Shown here: one piece after another, positions 18,718 to 27,895 of the stretch
Layout: each line of letters begins with the position of its first letter
How positions within the stretch are numbered: position 1 is the first letter of the stretch
Origin: CAYSCZ01 sp051155775
GTDB lineage: Bacteria; Bacteroidota; Bacteroidia; Cytophagales; Cyclobacteriaceae
Direction of reading: 5' to 3'
Length of the DNA stretch: 64,000 nt
NCBI GenBank assembly: GCA_051155775.1
Contig: DAXETV010000018.1
Coordinates: forward strand, 33,853-97,852
Translations under genes and position numbers: made by a program
The notes under the pieces: model-generated
What the model was told of the DNA's origin: nothing
The model's database searches: none
Seen by the model: the letters and a program-made list of their open reading frames with translations, nothing else

Positions 18718-20046
18718 ATGTTCGATAATTTAAGTCTTAAAATTGATCAGGCTGTAAAGGGGCTAAAAGGAAAAAATAAAATATCCGAGATCAATGTTGC
18801 GACCACGATAAAAGAAATCAGAAGGGCTTTAATTGATGCTGATGTTAATTATAAAGTAGCTAAAGAGGTAACGGATTCCATCAAGCATAAGGCCCTGGGA
18901 CGAGATGTTCTAATTTCAGTGTCCCCCGGTCAACTATTCACCAAGATTGTTGCGGAGGAACTGACAGATTTAATGGGAGGAACTTATGTTGATATCAATT
19001 TGGAAGGAACACCAAATAAAATACTGATATCAGGCTTACAGGGAAGTGGGAAAACAACATTTTCAGGAAAATTAGCAAGGTATTTAAAGAGCAAAGGAAG
19101 AGGCGTATTATTAACAGCATGCGATGTTTACAGACCTGCTGCCATTGAGCAGTTAAAAGTGTTGGGTGATCAAATTGGGATAGAAGTTTACACCGAAGAG
19201 GACAATAAGCGTCCAGTTGATATAGCCAAAAATGCTATTAAACACGCCACAGAAAATAATATTAAGTCAGTTATTATTGATACAGCCGGACGACTAGCGA
19301 TAGATGAACAAATGATGCAGGAGATTGAGGGCATCAAAGCATCTATTCATCCTTCTGAAACATTATTTGTGGTTGATTCCATGACTGGACAGGATGCTGT
19401 GAATACCGCAAAAGTATTTCATGACCGTCTTGATTTTGATGGCGTTGTTCTTACGAAGCTCGATGGTGACACCAGGGGAGGGGCGGCATTAACAATTAAA
19501 AAGGTTGTAGATAAGCCAATTAAATTTATAAGTACCGGGGAAAAGTTGGATGCCTTGGACATTTTTCATCCGGATAGGATGGCGAATAGAATTTTGGGAA
19601 TGGGTGATGTCGTTTCCCTGGTAGAGAAAGCACAACAAAATTTTGATCAGGAAGAAGCACGTAGGCTAAACAAAAAAATCAGAAAGAATCAGTTCGGCTT
19701 TGATGATTTCCTTACCCAAATGAATCAAATTAAAAAGATGGGAAATATCAAAGACCTACTTGGCATGATACCCGGTATGGGAAAAGCCCTTAAAGGTGTC
19801 GATATAGATGAATCATCTTTGAAGCCTATTGAAGCTATTATCCAATCTATGACCCCTTATGAAAGACAAAATCCTGACGTCTTAAATGGCAGCAGAAAAA
19901 ACAGGATTGCTAAAGGCAGTGGTACATCAGTTCAAGAAGTGAACCAGCTTATAAAACAGTTTTCGGAAATGCGCAAAATGATGAAAACTATGAATAAAAT
20001 GGGTGGTACTAAAAAAGCACTACCCAATATGAACATGTTAAAATGA
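18718..20046 (+). CDS. ffh: Signal recognition particle protein (SRP54)
   Basis: The GTPase that with 4.5S RNA targets membrane proteins to FtsY. With the start at 18718 the protein is 442 residues and begins MFDNLSLKID as relatives do. The open frame extends upstream to 18652, but that part contains the -7 promoter element. N domain 1-95; G domain with GLQGSGKT (106-113), DTAGR, and TKLDGDTRGGAAL; then the Met-rich M domain (about 325-442) that binds signal sequences and RNA. It is convergent with pdhB, one base apart. Confidence 0.97.
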   Translation: MFDNLSLKIDQAVKGLKGKNKISEINVATTIKEIRRALIDADVNYKVAKEVTDSIKHKALGRDVLISVSPGQLFTKIVAEELTDLMGGTYVDINLEGTPNKILISGLQGSGKTTFSGKLARYLKSKGRGVLLTACDVYRPAAIEQLKVLGDQIGIEVYTEEDNKRPVDIAKNAIKHATENNIKSVIIDTAGRLAIDEQMMQEIEGIKASIHPSETLFVVDSMTGQDAVNTAKVFHDRLDFDGVVLTKLDGDTRGGAALTIKKVVDKPIKFISTGEKLDALDIFHPDRMANRILGMGDVVSLVEKAQQNFDQEEARRLNKKIRKNQFGFDDFLTQMNQIKKMGNIKDLLGMIPGMGKALKGVDIDESSLKPIEAIIQSMTPYERQNPDVLNGSRKNRIAKGSGTSVQEVNQLIKQFSEMRKMMKTMNKMGGTKKALPNMNMLK

Positions 20047-20047
20047 A

Positions 20048-21028
20048 TTAGTTTCTATAGGTAACCTGATTTATTGCTTCTACTGTCCTTTCTACCGATG
20101 GAAGTATTTCAGCAATCAAAGTTGGTGCGTAGGGTAGTGGTAAATCACGGCTGGCCACCCTTACGACTGGCGCATCAAGATAGTCGAAAGCGTTTCTTTG
20201 TACATGATGACTCAATTCTGATGAAATTGAAGCCAGTGGCCACGCTTCTTCAACAATCACTATTCTGTTAGTCTTTTTCACTGACTTTATCACCGTTTTA
20301 TAATCAATAGGCCTCACTGATTTTAAATCAATTAGTTCTACCGATACTCCTTCTTTCTCGACATAATTAATAGCTTCATGAGCGACTTTAATTATTTTTC
20401 CAAAAGAAACTATAGTTACATCAGTTCCTTCTTTCACGACCTCAGCTTCGCCCAAAGGGATTAAAAATTCTTCTTCCGGAACTTCACCTTTATCACCATA
20501 CATTAATTCTGATTCCATAAAAATTACCGGATCATCATCCCTTATTGCACTTTTAAGTAATCCTTTTGCATCTTTAGGATTGGATGGTACCACCACTTTT
20601 AAACCGGGCGTATTGGCGTACCAGTTTTCAAAGTTTTGCGAGTGCTGAGAACTTAATTGACCGGCGTTACCCGTTGGTCCCCGAAATACAATGGGTACAT
20701 TAAATTGCCCACCTGACATAGACATCATTTTTGCAGCCCCATTTATTATTTGATCAATAGCGACCAGGGAGAAATTAAAGGTCATGAATTCAATTACAGG
20801 CCTAAGTCCGTTCATAGCCGACCCAACCCCTACGCCTGCGAACCCAAGCTCAGATATTGGTGTGTCTATTATTCTTTTAGGTCCAAATTCATCCAGTAAG
20901 CCCTGAGTGACCTTATATGCACCATTATACTCGGCAATTTCCTCACCCATTAAATACACTTTTTCATCCCTTTTTAATTCTTCTGTCATTGCCTCTCTTA
21001 GAGCTTCTCTAAATTGTATCTCTCTCAT
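20048..21028 (-). CDS. pdhB: Pyruvate dehydrogenase E1 component, beta subunit
   Basis: A 326-residue transketolase-like beta subunit of the 2-oxo acid dehydrogenase E1. It has the E1-beta hallmarks: LMGEEIAEYNGAYKVTQGL, DTPISELGFAGVGVG with the ThDP-activating Glu, and the C-terminal IVIVEEAWP and APVVRVASRD regions. With E1-alpha it decarboxylates pyruvate to feed acetyl-CoA formation. No alpha subunit, E2 or E3 gene is beside it, as is common for Cytophagales where the complex genes are scattered. A branched-chain oxo acid E1-beta is the alternative but less likely by motif. Confidence 0.92.
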   Translation of the reverse strand: MREIQFREALREAMTEELKRDEKVYLMGEEIAEYNGAYKVTQGLLDEFGPKRIIDTPISELGFAGVGVGSAMNGLRPVIEFMTFNFSLVAIDQIINGAAKMMSMSGGQFNVPIVFRGPTGNAGQLSSQHSQNFENWYANTPGLKVVVPSNPKDAKGLLKSAIRDDDPVIFMESELMYGDKGEVPEEEFLIPLGEAEVVKEGTDVTIVSFGKIIKVAHEAINYVEKEGVSVELIDLKSVRPIDYKTVIKSVKKTNRIVIVEEAWPLASISSELSHHVQRNAFDYLDAPVVRVASRDLPLPYAPTLIAEILPSVERTVEAINQVTYRN

Positions 21029-21096
21029 GATTGAAGTTTTGGCTAATTTAAGATATTATGGTAGTTGATCTAATAAAATAACAGCTAAAATGTCAT

Positions 21097-21124
21097 AAAA
21101 AAAGCCCCTGTTCAGGAGCTTTTT
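21097..21124 (-). terminator. Terminator, possibly bidirectional
   Basis: An A-rich arm AAAAAGC-C-CCTG pairs with CAGG-A-GCTTTTT around a TT loop. On the minus strand it follows the OmpA/TPR lipoprotein gene by about 20 bp and ends in a T run. Confidence 0.75.
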
Positions 21125-21144
21125 ATAATTAATTTGTATGACAA

Positions 21145-22938
21145 TTATAAAGCTTGTTTCACACTATTAGAAAATTCAGAAAATTCTAAGTCTGTCAGTG
21201 CTCTTTCCCTTAAGGAAGCTTCAGCATTAACTGCATTTTTTAGGTTATCTACTAATTCATCACTATTTTTTTGTCTTGCAGCAACCACAGCCAATCCGTA
21301 ATGGGCAAGGGCATAATCACTTTGTTGATCAATTGCAGCTTCAAATGAACTATTCGCGGTAGCATATTCTTTCTTAAGTAGTTGTACCAACCCTTTATCA
21401 AATAGAACATTAACATTATCTTGTTTTGCACTTGAAAGTGAAGAGGTAGCTTTGTCATATTCACCTCTTCTTATCTCTATCGAACCTTTGATGCCATTAG
21501 CACCAGTAAGCACATCATTCGAAGGATTACTATCTAAAGCAGATTCAGCATTGGAATAGGCCTGTTCATAATCCCCTTGCATAGCATATGCGGAGGCCAG
21601 GTTAGCATACACTTCAGCATTTTTTGCTTTTTTGATTGCTATTTCAAATTGTGTTACCGCATCTTCAATCAACCTGTTTTTCTCATTACCAGAAGCGCTC
21701 ATTGCTTTTTCAAGGTACAGGGCTCCTAAATTGTTATGGGCAACATATGAGCCATCACCGACTTTTGTTGCAGCTTTGTATATATCTTCTTTTTCATCCA
21801 TTGATGGAGTTAAAGTTGCAGAAAAGAGAAGCTCCTCAGCTGATAATGTATCGGATGGCGCATCACCGTTGATGATTTTTTGCGATAGCACGGCTATCTG
21901 TGCGTTTGATTTTTTTGGTTTGACTGTTAAAATCTCGGTTTTTGCTGCTCTAAGATCTGGATAAACATCCCTGAAAAGACTACTATAAGAATCCAACTTT
22001 TGCAAAGCATCTTCTTTGTCCATAAACGTACCAGCACCATTAACAATGCTAAGGATTTCGCTTTTTTGATCTTCAGTGATCCCATCATATTCTGATAATT
22101 TTTGTTTGAATTCTGTCCAGTCTTTCACTACTGGCTTGAGTATGAATTCAATTGAATCGGCCATACCTTTATAGTCATATTTATCCATTTGTCGACGATA
22201 GTATTCTTCAATAGTTTCTGCCCTGTTCTGAGATAGGTTTTCGTTTCTTAATTCAGGACCTTCGGGAGAGTGGGTACCAGTAATGGTGACGGTTCGGGTT
22301 ACATTTTTTTCAGCAATGAAAGCCCTGAACTTTTCACCTCTATCACTCTGTCTTTCAGAATATTTAAGGTTTGATCTATCCCTGTCAAAATAAAAGTTGA
22401 TCCTGGTTGGAATTAATTCTTCTTTGTCGTTGTATCCGTGATCAGCATAAGCTACTGTGTAAACATCTTGAACAAGTCTAGAGGTTGTTAAAATACCGGT
22501 AGCTACCTGAAGCCGGGGCGTTCTTTTATTTTTGCCATTCCTGGGATCTGTAGCCACACCTTCAATCATCAATTTACCAGGCTCTTCCATACCATCTTGA
22601 TAAGCAAAAGTAAAGTTTTGGCTTTTTCTTGAGGTTGTAGAACTACTATTTGGAAAATCTTCAGCTTTAAACTGAATTGGATCTAGTTCAATTTCTTGTT
22701 GGCCATACTGGTAAAAGGTATTTATTAAATAAACCTTACCTTTAGGAAGCATTTTAGGAGGCAATACTGCAGACATTTCAAAAGAAACTTCACCACCGTG
22801 GGCTTCAAGAGGATTTGGTACAACTTCCAGTTGTTGATCCTTTGCAAGTTGGACCATTTTATTTAAGCTACAGCTTGAAAATATAGCGGAAATTGTTAAT
22901 ATTATGATGGTACTAAAGTGTCTCATAATTTGATTCAT
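21145..22938 (-). CDS. Outer-membrane lipoprotein with OmpA-like domain and TPR repeats
   Basis: A 597-residue lipoprotein (lipobox FSSC, Cys23). Residues 25-170 form a beta-rich domain. Around 180-245 is an OmpA-like segment (INFYFDRDRSNLKYSER; THSPEGPELRNENLSQNRAE), which in this family binds peptidoglycan. From about 390 on there are TPR-type repeats (YVAHNNLGALYLEKA, VYANLASAYAMQGDYEQA, ALAHYGLAVVAARQ). The mix suggests a periplasmic scaffold tethering outer membrane and wall. It is monocistronic with a terminator. ATG 22926, four codons in, is an equally good start. PorE of T9SS has a related set of parts but a different order, so I do not assign that name. Confidence 0.8.
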   Translation of the reverse strand: MNQIMRHFSTIIILTISAIFSSCSLNKMVQLAKDQQLEVVPNPLEAHGGEVSFEMSAVLPPKMLPKGKVYLINTFYQYGQQEIELDPIQFKAEDFPNSSSTTSRKSQNFTFAYQDGMEEPGKLMIEGVATDPRNGKNKRTPRLQVATGILTTSRLVQDVYTVAYADHGYNDKEELIPTRINFYFDRDRSNLKYSERQSDRGEKFRAFIAEKNVTRTVTITGTHSPEGPELRNENLSQNRAETIEEYYRRQMDKYDYKGMADSIEFILKPVVKDWTEFKQKLSEYDGITEDQKSEILSIVNGAGTFMDKEDALQKLDSYSSLFRDVYPDLRAAKTEILTVKPKKSNAQIAVLSQKIINGDAPSDTLSAEELLFSATLTPSMDEKEDIYKAATKVGDGSYVAHNNLGALYLEKAMSASGNEKNRLIEDAVTQFEIAIKKAKNAEVYANLASAYAMQGDYEQAYSNAESALDSNPSNDVLTGANGIKGSIEIRRGEYDKATSSLSSAKQDNVNVLFDKGLVQLLKKEYATANSSFEAAIDQQSDYALAHYGLAVVAARQKNSDELVDNLKNAVNAEASLRERALTDLEFSEFSNSVKQAL

Positions 22939-23045
22939 TTGCTTACAATTATAGGTTTTAGTAATTTAATTAAAGGTTGTTACAATATTACTTAAAAATT
23001 GATTATATACTAAGTGCTTAATTAACAAAATGATAAGCTTAGCAT

Positions 23046-23053
23046 TATATTTG
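23046..23053 (+). promoter_or_regulatory. Candidate -7 element TATATTTG
   Basis: A perfect TAnnTTTG match, 24 bp before the PspC-domain gene. No good -33 element is visible. Confidence 0.4.
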
Positions 23054-23077
23054 TGTTATTAACTTAAATGAATACTC

Positions 23078-23287
23078 ATGCAAGAGTTCATTGAAAAACA
23101 AGTTTTTGGTGTTTGTACCAGACTAGGTGAAATTTTTAAGATTCCAACCTCGAGCATTAGGTTATTCTTTATTTATGCTTCTTTTTTAACTTTTGGTTCC
23201 CCGGTAATCATTTATTTGGTTATGGCTTTTACTATGAGCTTTAGAAAATGGTGGCGAAGAAGGAATAATCCAATATGGTATTATTAA
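23078..23287 (+). CDS. Small PspC-domain membrane protein
   Basis: A 69-residue protein consisting of one PspC domain: VCTRLGEIFKIPTSSIRLFFIY followed by a hydrophobic helix (about 28-52) and a basic WWRRRNN tail. PspC domains sense or buffer inner-membrane stress in phage-shock systems, but here there is no pspA or other psp gene. Solo PspC proteins of this size are frequent in Bacteroidota. Its 3' end overlaps the convergent glycosyltransferase by 4 bp. Confidence 0.85.
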   Translation: MQEFIEKQVFGVCTRLGEIFKIPTSSIRLFFIYASFLTFGSPVIIYLVMAFTMSFRKWWRRRNNPIWYY

Positions 23288-24279
23288 GACTTTAATTTGC
23301 TGAACACTTTTTTTCTTTCGGCATAATATTTCCATAGAATGAATTGTCTATAGATTATCGTTCTTGACTTATTATTGTATAGGTTTCTGTCAAGTTTGCC
23401 AAGCATTCTGTTGAAATCAAAATAAGCCCTGATGACAGCGATAAAATGCCCCATTCCACTTTTAAAGCCAAAATTTAATCCACCAAGTAAATCAAGAAAT
23501 ATTCTGATGGAAATAATAAGTATGAAATTATATAAAGTATTGTTTTTGTAAAGCAAAGCCAAATTATTTCGGAAATTCAGATAGGTTTTGGTAGGACTTT
23601 GTTTGCTTAGTGTTGCACCTCCCACATGGTATACTGTGCTGTTCGGAGTGTAATAGATTTTAAAACCTTTATTTAATATCCTCCAGCATAGATCTATTTC
23701 CTCCATATGTGCAAAAAAGGAAGCATCAAATCCATTAAGATCATGATAAACTTCACTTTTAATAGCTAAGCAAGCTCCAGTAGCCCAGAAAATCTCCCTG
23801 GTATCCTCGTATTGTCCATAATCTTTTTCTATAACATCAAAAATCCTACCTCTGCAAAAAGGGTAACCCAATAAGTCAATAAATCCACCAGCAGCACCCG
23901 CATATTCAAAATAATCCCTGTTGTGGTATGATCTGATTTTCGGCTGGCAAGCTGCTATCTCCACATTATTTTTCAAAATATCCAATAGCGGGACATCCCA
24001 TCCATAAGTCACTTCAATGTCAGAATTAAGAAGTATGTAATACTTTTCTTGCACCTGATTAAGTGCCTGGTTGTAACCTCCGGCAAAACCAAAATTTTTT
24101 GTTAGCTTGATTAGTTTTAAATCAGCATACTCTTGCTCAATAAAACTGACAGATCCATCAGTGGAACAATTATCAGCAATGATAATCCTTGATTGTAGGG
24201 TGTTTTTGGTTAAAACCGGAAGAAATTTTTTTAGATAGGTAATTCCGTTATAGTTAAGAATTACAACTGCACATTCCAT
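23284..24279 (-). CDS. Family 2 glycosyltransferase
   Basis: A 331-residue GT-A enzyme. It begins CAVVILNYNG, then IIADNCSTDGS, the family's NFGFAGGYNQAL and the DxD-like LNSDIEV that binds the nucleotide-sugar metal. Later ATGACLAIKSEVYHDLNGFD and the acidic HMEEIDLCWR complete a rhamnosyltransferase-like GT2. There is no multi-span membrane domain, only a moderately hydrophobic stretch around 255-275, so it is probably peripheral. It starts at ATG 24279, sharing one base with the ybaB stop (TGATG). Acceptor unknown; cell-envelope glycan is likely. Confidence 0.9.
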   Translation of the reverse strand: MECAVVILNYNGITYLKKFLPVLTKNTLQSRIIIADNCSTDGSVSFIEQEYADLKLIKLTKNFGFAGGYNQALNQVQEKYYILLNSDIEVTYGWDVPLLDILKNNVEIAACQPKIRSYHNRDYFEYAGAAGGFIDLLGYPFCRGRIFDVIEKDYGQYEDTREIFWATGACLAIKSEVYHDLNGFDASFFAHMEEIDLCWRILNKGFKIYYTPNSTVYHVGGATLSKQSPTKTYLNFRNNLALLYKNNTLYNFILIISIRIFLDLLGGLNFGFKSGMGHFIAVIRAYFDFNRMLGKLDRNLYNNKSRTIIYRQFILWKYYAERKKVFSKLKS

Positions 24280-24605
24280 CAAATACCAGGAATATTAAAT
24301 CCGGGTATATTTGGCATCAATCCTTCTGTTGAATTTTTTAAATGTTCTTTAGAGGCGTTTTCAGCATTTTCTATGGCATTGTTTACCGCGGCCACAATTA
24401 GATCCTGGAGCATCTCCTGGTCTTCGACCTTGATGATTGATGAATCTATCGTTATCCTCTTTAATTCCTTTTTCGCGTTTGCCTCCACCTTTATTAGACC
24501 AGCTCCCGCTTCACCGCTTACATCGATGTCTTGTAGTTTTTCCTGGGCTTCTTTAATCTTATCCTGCATCTCTTTAACCTTGCCCATCATTTTCATCATA
24601 TCCAT
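24279..24605 (-). CDS. ybaB: YbaB/EbfC nucleoid-associated protein
   Basis: A 108-residue DNA-binding protein of the YbaB family, which forms tweezer-like dimers on DNA. It begins MDMMKMMGKVKEMQDKIKEAQ and carries GLIKVEANAKKELKRITID and the C-terminal AVNNAIENAENA pattern. I chose the ATG at 24605, where relatives start; an upstream ATG at 24635 would overlap the preceding gene by 23 bp. The usual partners dnaX and recR are not nearby. The stop overlaps the glycosyltransferase start (TGATG). Confidence 0.92.
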   Translation of the reverse strand: MDMMKMMGKVKEMQDKIKEAQEKLQDIDVSGEAGAGLIKVEANAKKELKRITIDSSIIKVEDQEMLQDLIVAAVNNAIENAENASKEHLKNSTEGLMPNIPGFNIPGI

Positions 24606-24612
24606 TGTAGAA

Positions 24613-26271
24613 CTATTTATTGCGCAATAATACAAAAGAAGCGGTTTTAACCACCCAATTATTTCTAGAATCTAGGTAACGCAATTGATACACATAGGTT
24701 CCTTCCTGGGCAGGTTCACCATTGAAGTTACCATTCCATCCATCTAATATATTGGTAGAAAAGAAAAGTAACTCCCCCCAACGAGAGAAGATTTTAAAAT
24801 CTACTTTTTGATTTATTTCATTTGTGCCAAGAACCTTAAAAATATCATTGAGGCCGTCATTGTTAGGAGTGAAAGCTTCTGGTAGAAACAAATAAGTAAT
24901 CCTTTCGAGTCTGATTATATTTGAAAATGCCATTAACTGATTCCTGTCATTTGATAAAGCCATTATTCTCATATTCAAAGTAGAATCTTTGACTTCTACA
25001 TTAATCGATTTACCTGATAATACTTTTTCGGAATCAAAAACGCTTCCATCAGGAGATAACTTTTGGAGCCAAAAACTATTGGTGAAGTTTCCCCAACCCA
25101 CATGATCATTCCATTGGAGATTATGGATATTCCCGCTTAATCTTTCACTTTTTAAGATCATAGGAGAACCAATGGATGAGGTCCCTTCATTATTACAAGT
25201 ATCAAGTGGCGTAATCCGGTAACGGTATTGGTTTTCCGGTGATACCAAAAAATCTTTGAATTGATCATCAGGTACCGTAGCTATAATCTTGAATGATTGG
25301 TCATCAATTGATCTTTCTATTAAATAATCAAAAAGATCAGCGTTTGACAATTCATCCCAGGATAGAATGATTGAGTCAGATTCGATCGTAGCAGTGATAT
25401 TTTCAATTTTAAACGACCTACCACCAAATTCAAGGCAGGTTGTATCTGAAATTTGTTCAGTTTGTGTACACTGGTCAATGGTCTTGATCTGATAGCAAAT
25501 AATACCATCTTCAGTACTGATATTATTAATGAGGACCGAGCTTCTATCAGATATTTCGGCTATTCTTTCGAAATTATTCTGCCCAATAGATTGCTCGAGA
25601 AAGCTAGTGGTATTTCTTTGACGACTGAAATTAACTTCAATATTTACATTATCGAAACAGTTGTCGATAACATCTATTGAGGAAACAGATGGTTCTAAGA
25701 AATTCTCTACAACATTAATTGATTGAGATAATCTTTTGCAGTTATTACTAATTAGCGGATCAGAGAATCTCCCCTGTACACTCACAATTTCCTGGCCCTG
25801 GGATTCAAAGTTTAATGTTTCTACCAGGTTAGGTTGCGACAATGTCAAAGTATCCAACCTGGTAAATACGGTGTAGGAATCATAGGAAGTATCTGTTATT
25901 TCTATTTGAACCTGATTATTGTTGCATACAAATAGCTCAAAATCAGGAGAAAAGTTTTCTAATACTTCGATAGTGAGGGTATCGGACCGGATTTCAAGTG
26001 ATTCAGTTAGTTGGATAATTTTAAATATTCCGATGGTGTCCTGATAAACATGGGACTTATCATTAGAGAAGGGGAGTCCTTCCTCAAATCTGTATTGTTT
26101 AACAATGCTATCACCAAGATTTTCAAGTTCAATAATATGAACGGTAAAAGGATCACATCCTTTAGTGAATTCAACTGAAAATCTTCCAAGTTGGCTGATT
26201 TGTGAAAAAGCACTTATTGATAGTAAGGTTGAAAGGCAGAATATTATAAATCTTAGTCCCACAAACGACAT
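24613..26271 (-). CDS. T9SS type B sorting domain (gliding motility C-terminal) protein
   Basis: A 552-residue secreted protein. It has a signal peptide (1-24, ending SAFSQ) and a long beta-rich central region, including a fibronectin-III-like segment around 280-375 (SIILSWDEL, YRYRITPLDTC). The last 90 residues are a classic gliding-motility-associated C-terminal domain: FLPEAFTPNNDGLNDIF, FKIFSRWGELLF, GWNGNFNGEPAQEGTYVYQL. That domain is the type B signal for export through T9SS. The ATG at 26271 fits the signal peptide better than the TTG at 26283. It lies in an operon between hisS and ybaB. Ligand unknown. Confidence 0.9.
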   Translation of the reverse strand: MSFVGLRFIIFCLSTLLSISAFSQISQLGRFSVEFTKGCDPFTVHIIELENLGDSIVKQYRFEEGLPFSNDKSHVYQDTIGIFKIIQLTESLEIRSDTLTIEVLENFSPDFELFVCNNNQVQIEITDTSYDSYTVFTRLDTLTLSQPNLVETLNFESQGQEIVSVQGRFSDPLISNNCKRLSQSINVVENFLEPSVSSIDVIDNCFDNVNIEVNFSRQRNTTSFLEQSIGQNNFERIAEISDRSSVLINNISTEDGIICYQIKTIDQCTQTEQISDTTCLEFGGRSFKIENITATIESDSIILSWDELSNADLFDYLIERSIDDQSFKIIATVPDDQFKDFLVSPENQYRYRITPLDTCNNEGTSSIGSPMILKSERLSGNIHNLQWNDHVGWGNFTNSFWLQKLSPDGSVFDSEKVLSGKSINVEVKDSTLNMRIMALSNDRNQLMAFSNIIRLERITYLFLPEAFTPNNDGLNDIFKVLGTNEINQKVDFKIFSRWGELLFFSTNILDGWNGNFNGEPAQEGTYVYQLRYLDSRNNWVVKTASFVLLRNK

Positions 26272-26292
26272 ACAGTTACTCAACGAATAGAT

Positions 26293-27654
26293 TCAGGATT
26301 TATTAACATAAGCCACAACCGATTCTAAAGCAACTTTTGATTGTTCTCCGTTAACCATATTTTTGATGGTTACAGTTTTATTTTTAAACTCATTATCACC
26401 AATGATCCCAACATAGGGGATTTTCCTCCTGTTCGCATAGTTTAGTTGTTTTTTTAGTTTGGAAAACTCTGGATACATTTCAGAAACAATCCCATTATTC
26501 CTGAGTAGTTTCAATAGGTTTAATGCATATGCAATGGCTGACTCTTCAATGTTGGTTATTAAAATCTTTGAGGTTACTTCAGTTTCGGAAGGAAAAAGAT
26601 TCAATTCACTTAGCACATCATAAATTCTGTCCAATCCAAATGAAATGCCTAAACCTGAGATATCTTTTAATCCAAAGACACCAGTTAGATCATCGTAACG
26701 ACCACCAGCTGTTATTGTGCCCACCTCTACATTGGTGGGCTTAACCTCCAGTATAGAACCTGTATAATAACTTAAACCCCGGGCCAGTGCAATATCTATC
26801 CTTATTTTTTCAATATCCATTTCTGAGCATATATCATAAATATATTCCAATTGTTTTAGCCCGTTAAGCCCCGCTTCACTTTTTTGAAGGTATTGATTCA
26901 TAACTTGAAAAATCTCCTCATTATTCAAATCCTTAGAAATCAATTCATAAATATCATCGGTCGATTTCTTACTAAAATTTTTATTTTGCAGTTCTTCTAT
27001 AACTTTTTCAGGCCCAATTTTATCCAATTTATCCAGGGCAATGGCAAGAGAACCCTCCTGGTCAGGTTGGCCAACCACCTCACTAATCCCTTTCAAAATT
27101 TTTCGATGGTTTATGCAGATGGTGTATTCTTTTAGACCTAAAGCATCATATACCTCAGTGATTATGGACAAAACTTCTATTTCATTCAGTAAACTATCGG
27201 AACCAATGATATCCACATCACACTGATAAAACTCCCTGTACCTTCCTTTTTGGGGGCGATCCGCTCTCCATACAGGCTGAATTTGATACCTTTTAAAAGG
27301 GAAAATGATCTCATTTTTGTTCATGGCTACGAACCGTGCGAATGGAACTGTGAGGTCGTAGCGCAGGCCTTTTTCAGCTATTTTTTCACTAATAGCCATA
27401 GACCCGTTTTTATAATCCTCAGCATTGGTTTTGGATAGGAAATCCCCGGAGTTGAGTATTTTAAAAATGAGTTTATCGCCTTCATCACCGTATTTTCCAA
27501 GCAATACCGATAAATTTTCAAGACTGGGAGTTTCAATGTTTTGAAAGCCATGGTTTTCAAATACAGTCTTAATTTTAGAAAGGATATAATTACGCTTCTT
27601 CATTTCGAGGGGGCCAAAATCCCTGGTGCCTCTTGGAAGGGAAGGTTTGTTCAT
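26293..27654 (-). CDS. hisS: Histidyl-tRNA synthetase
   Basis: A 453-residue class II synthetase charging tRNA-His. It shows LPRGTRDFGPLEM at the start, motif 2 (RADRPQKGRYREF), the histidine-specific GLSYYTGSILE and GGRYDDL, motif 3 (GLGISFGLDR), and the C-terminal anticodon-binding domain (about 365-453). It is the first gene of a minus-strand operon continuing into the T9SS cargo protein 21 bp later. An inverted repeat sits in its leader at 27665-27693, a possible control element. Confidence 0.96.
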   Translation of the reverse strand: MNKPSLPRGTRDFGPLEMKKRNYILSKIKTVFENHGFQNIETPSLENLSVLLGKYGDEGDKLIFKILNSGDFLSKTNAEDYKNGSMAISEKIAEKGLRYDLTVPFARFVAMNKNEIIFPFKRYQIQPVWRADRPQKGRYREFYQCDVDIIGSDSLLNEIEVLSIITEVYDALGLKEYTICINHRKILKGISEVVGQPDQEGSLAIALDKLDKIGPEKVIEELQNKNFSKKSTDDIYELISKDLNNEEIFQVMNQYLQKSEAGLNGLKQLEYIYDICSEMDIEKIRIDIALARGLSYYTGSILEVKPTNVEVGTITAGGRYDDLTGVFGLKDISGLGISFGLDRIYDVLSELNLFPSETEVTSKILITNIEESAIAYALNLLKLLRNNGIVSEMYPEFSKLKKQLNYANRRKIPYVGIIGDNEFKNKTVTIKNMVNGEQSKVALESVVAYVNKS

Positions 27655-27664
27655 GTATTTCTAT

Positions 27665-27693
27665 TTTTTGATAAAGTAAAACCTTATCAAAAA
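27665..27693. repeat. Perfect 10-bp inverted repeat in the hisS leader
   Basis: TTTTTGATAA (27665-27674) and TTATCAAAAA (27684-27693) are exact reverse complements separated by 9 bp. The right end is next to the leader start, and the left arm begins 10 bp before the hisS ATG. As RNA it would form a hairpin just before the ribosome entry site. As DNA it could be an operator shared with the divergent small gene. Confidence 0.6.
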
Positions 27694-27711
27694 GAATTAA
27701 AAATTATTTTT

Positions 27712-27719
27712 TACCTTCG
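27712..27719 (+). promoter_or_regulatory. Candidate -7 element TACCTTCG for the small basic gene
   Basis: TACCTTCG (followed by C) matches TAnnTTTG at seven of eight positions and lies 18 bp before the ATG at 27738. No -33 element is clear. Confidence 0.35.
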
Positions 27720-27737
27720 CACTTCTAAAAAATTACA

Positions 27738-27890
27738 ATGAAAACCAGACTAGAAAGAAAAGGGAAAAGAAACAAATCAGTTGCGAAAACCCGCATCAAA
27801 AAGATTAAGCATCTTTCTTCGCAGCCTGTTATAAAAAATGTTGATGTTGATAAGATCAAGGAAGATTTTAAAAAGGATTCTGCTGAATAG
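27738..27890 (+). CDS. Small highly basic protein, 50 aa
   Basis: A 50-codon frame from ATG to TAG between the divergent hisS and the convergent ydcF-like gene. The first half is very basic (MKTRLERKGKRNKSVAKTR, then IKKIKH), and the second half is a mixed-charge helix (DVDKIKEDFKKD). It has its own possible -7 element. Size and composition resemble small ribosome- or nucleic-acid-associated proteins, but I do not recognise the family. The coding call rests on the composition, the tidy fit in the gap and the promoter-like site. Confidence 0.6.
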   Translation: MKTRLERKGKRNKSVAKTRIKKIKHLSSQPVIKNVDVDKIKEDFKKDSAE

Positions 27891-27895
27891 TTGAA

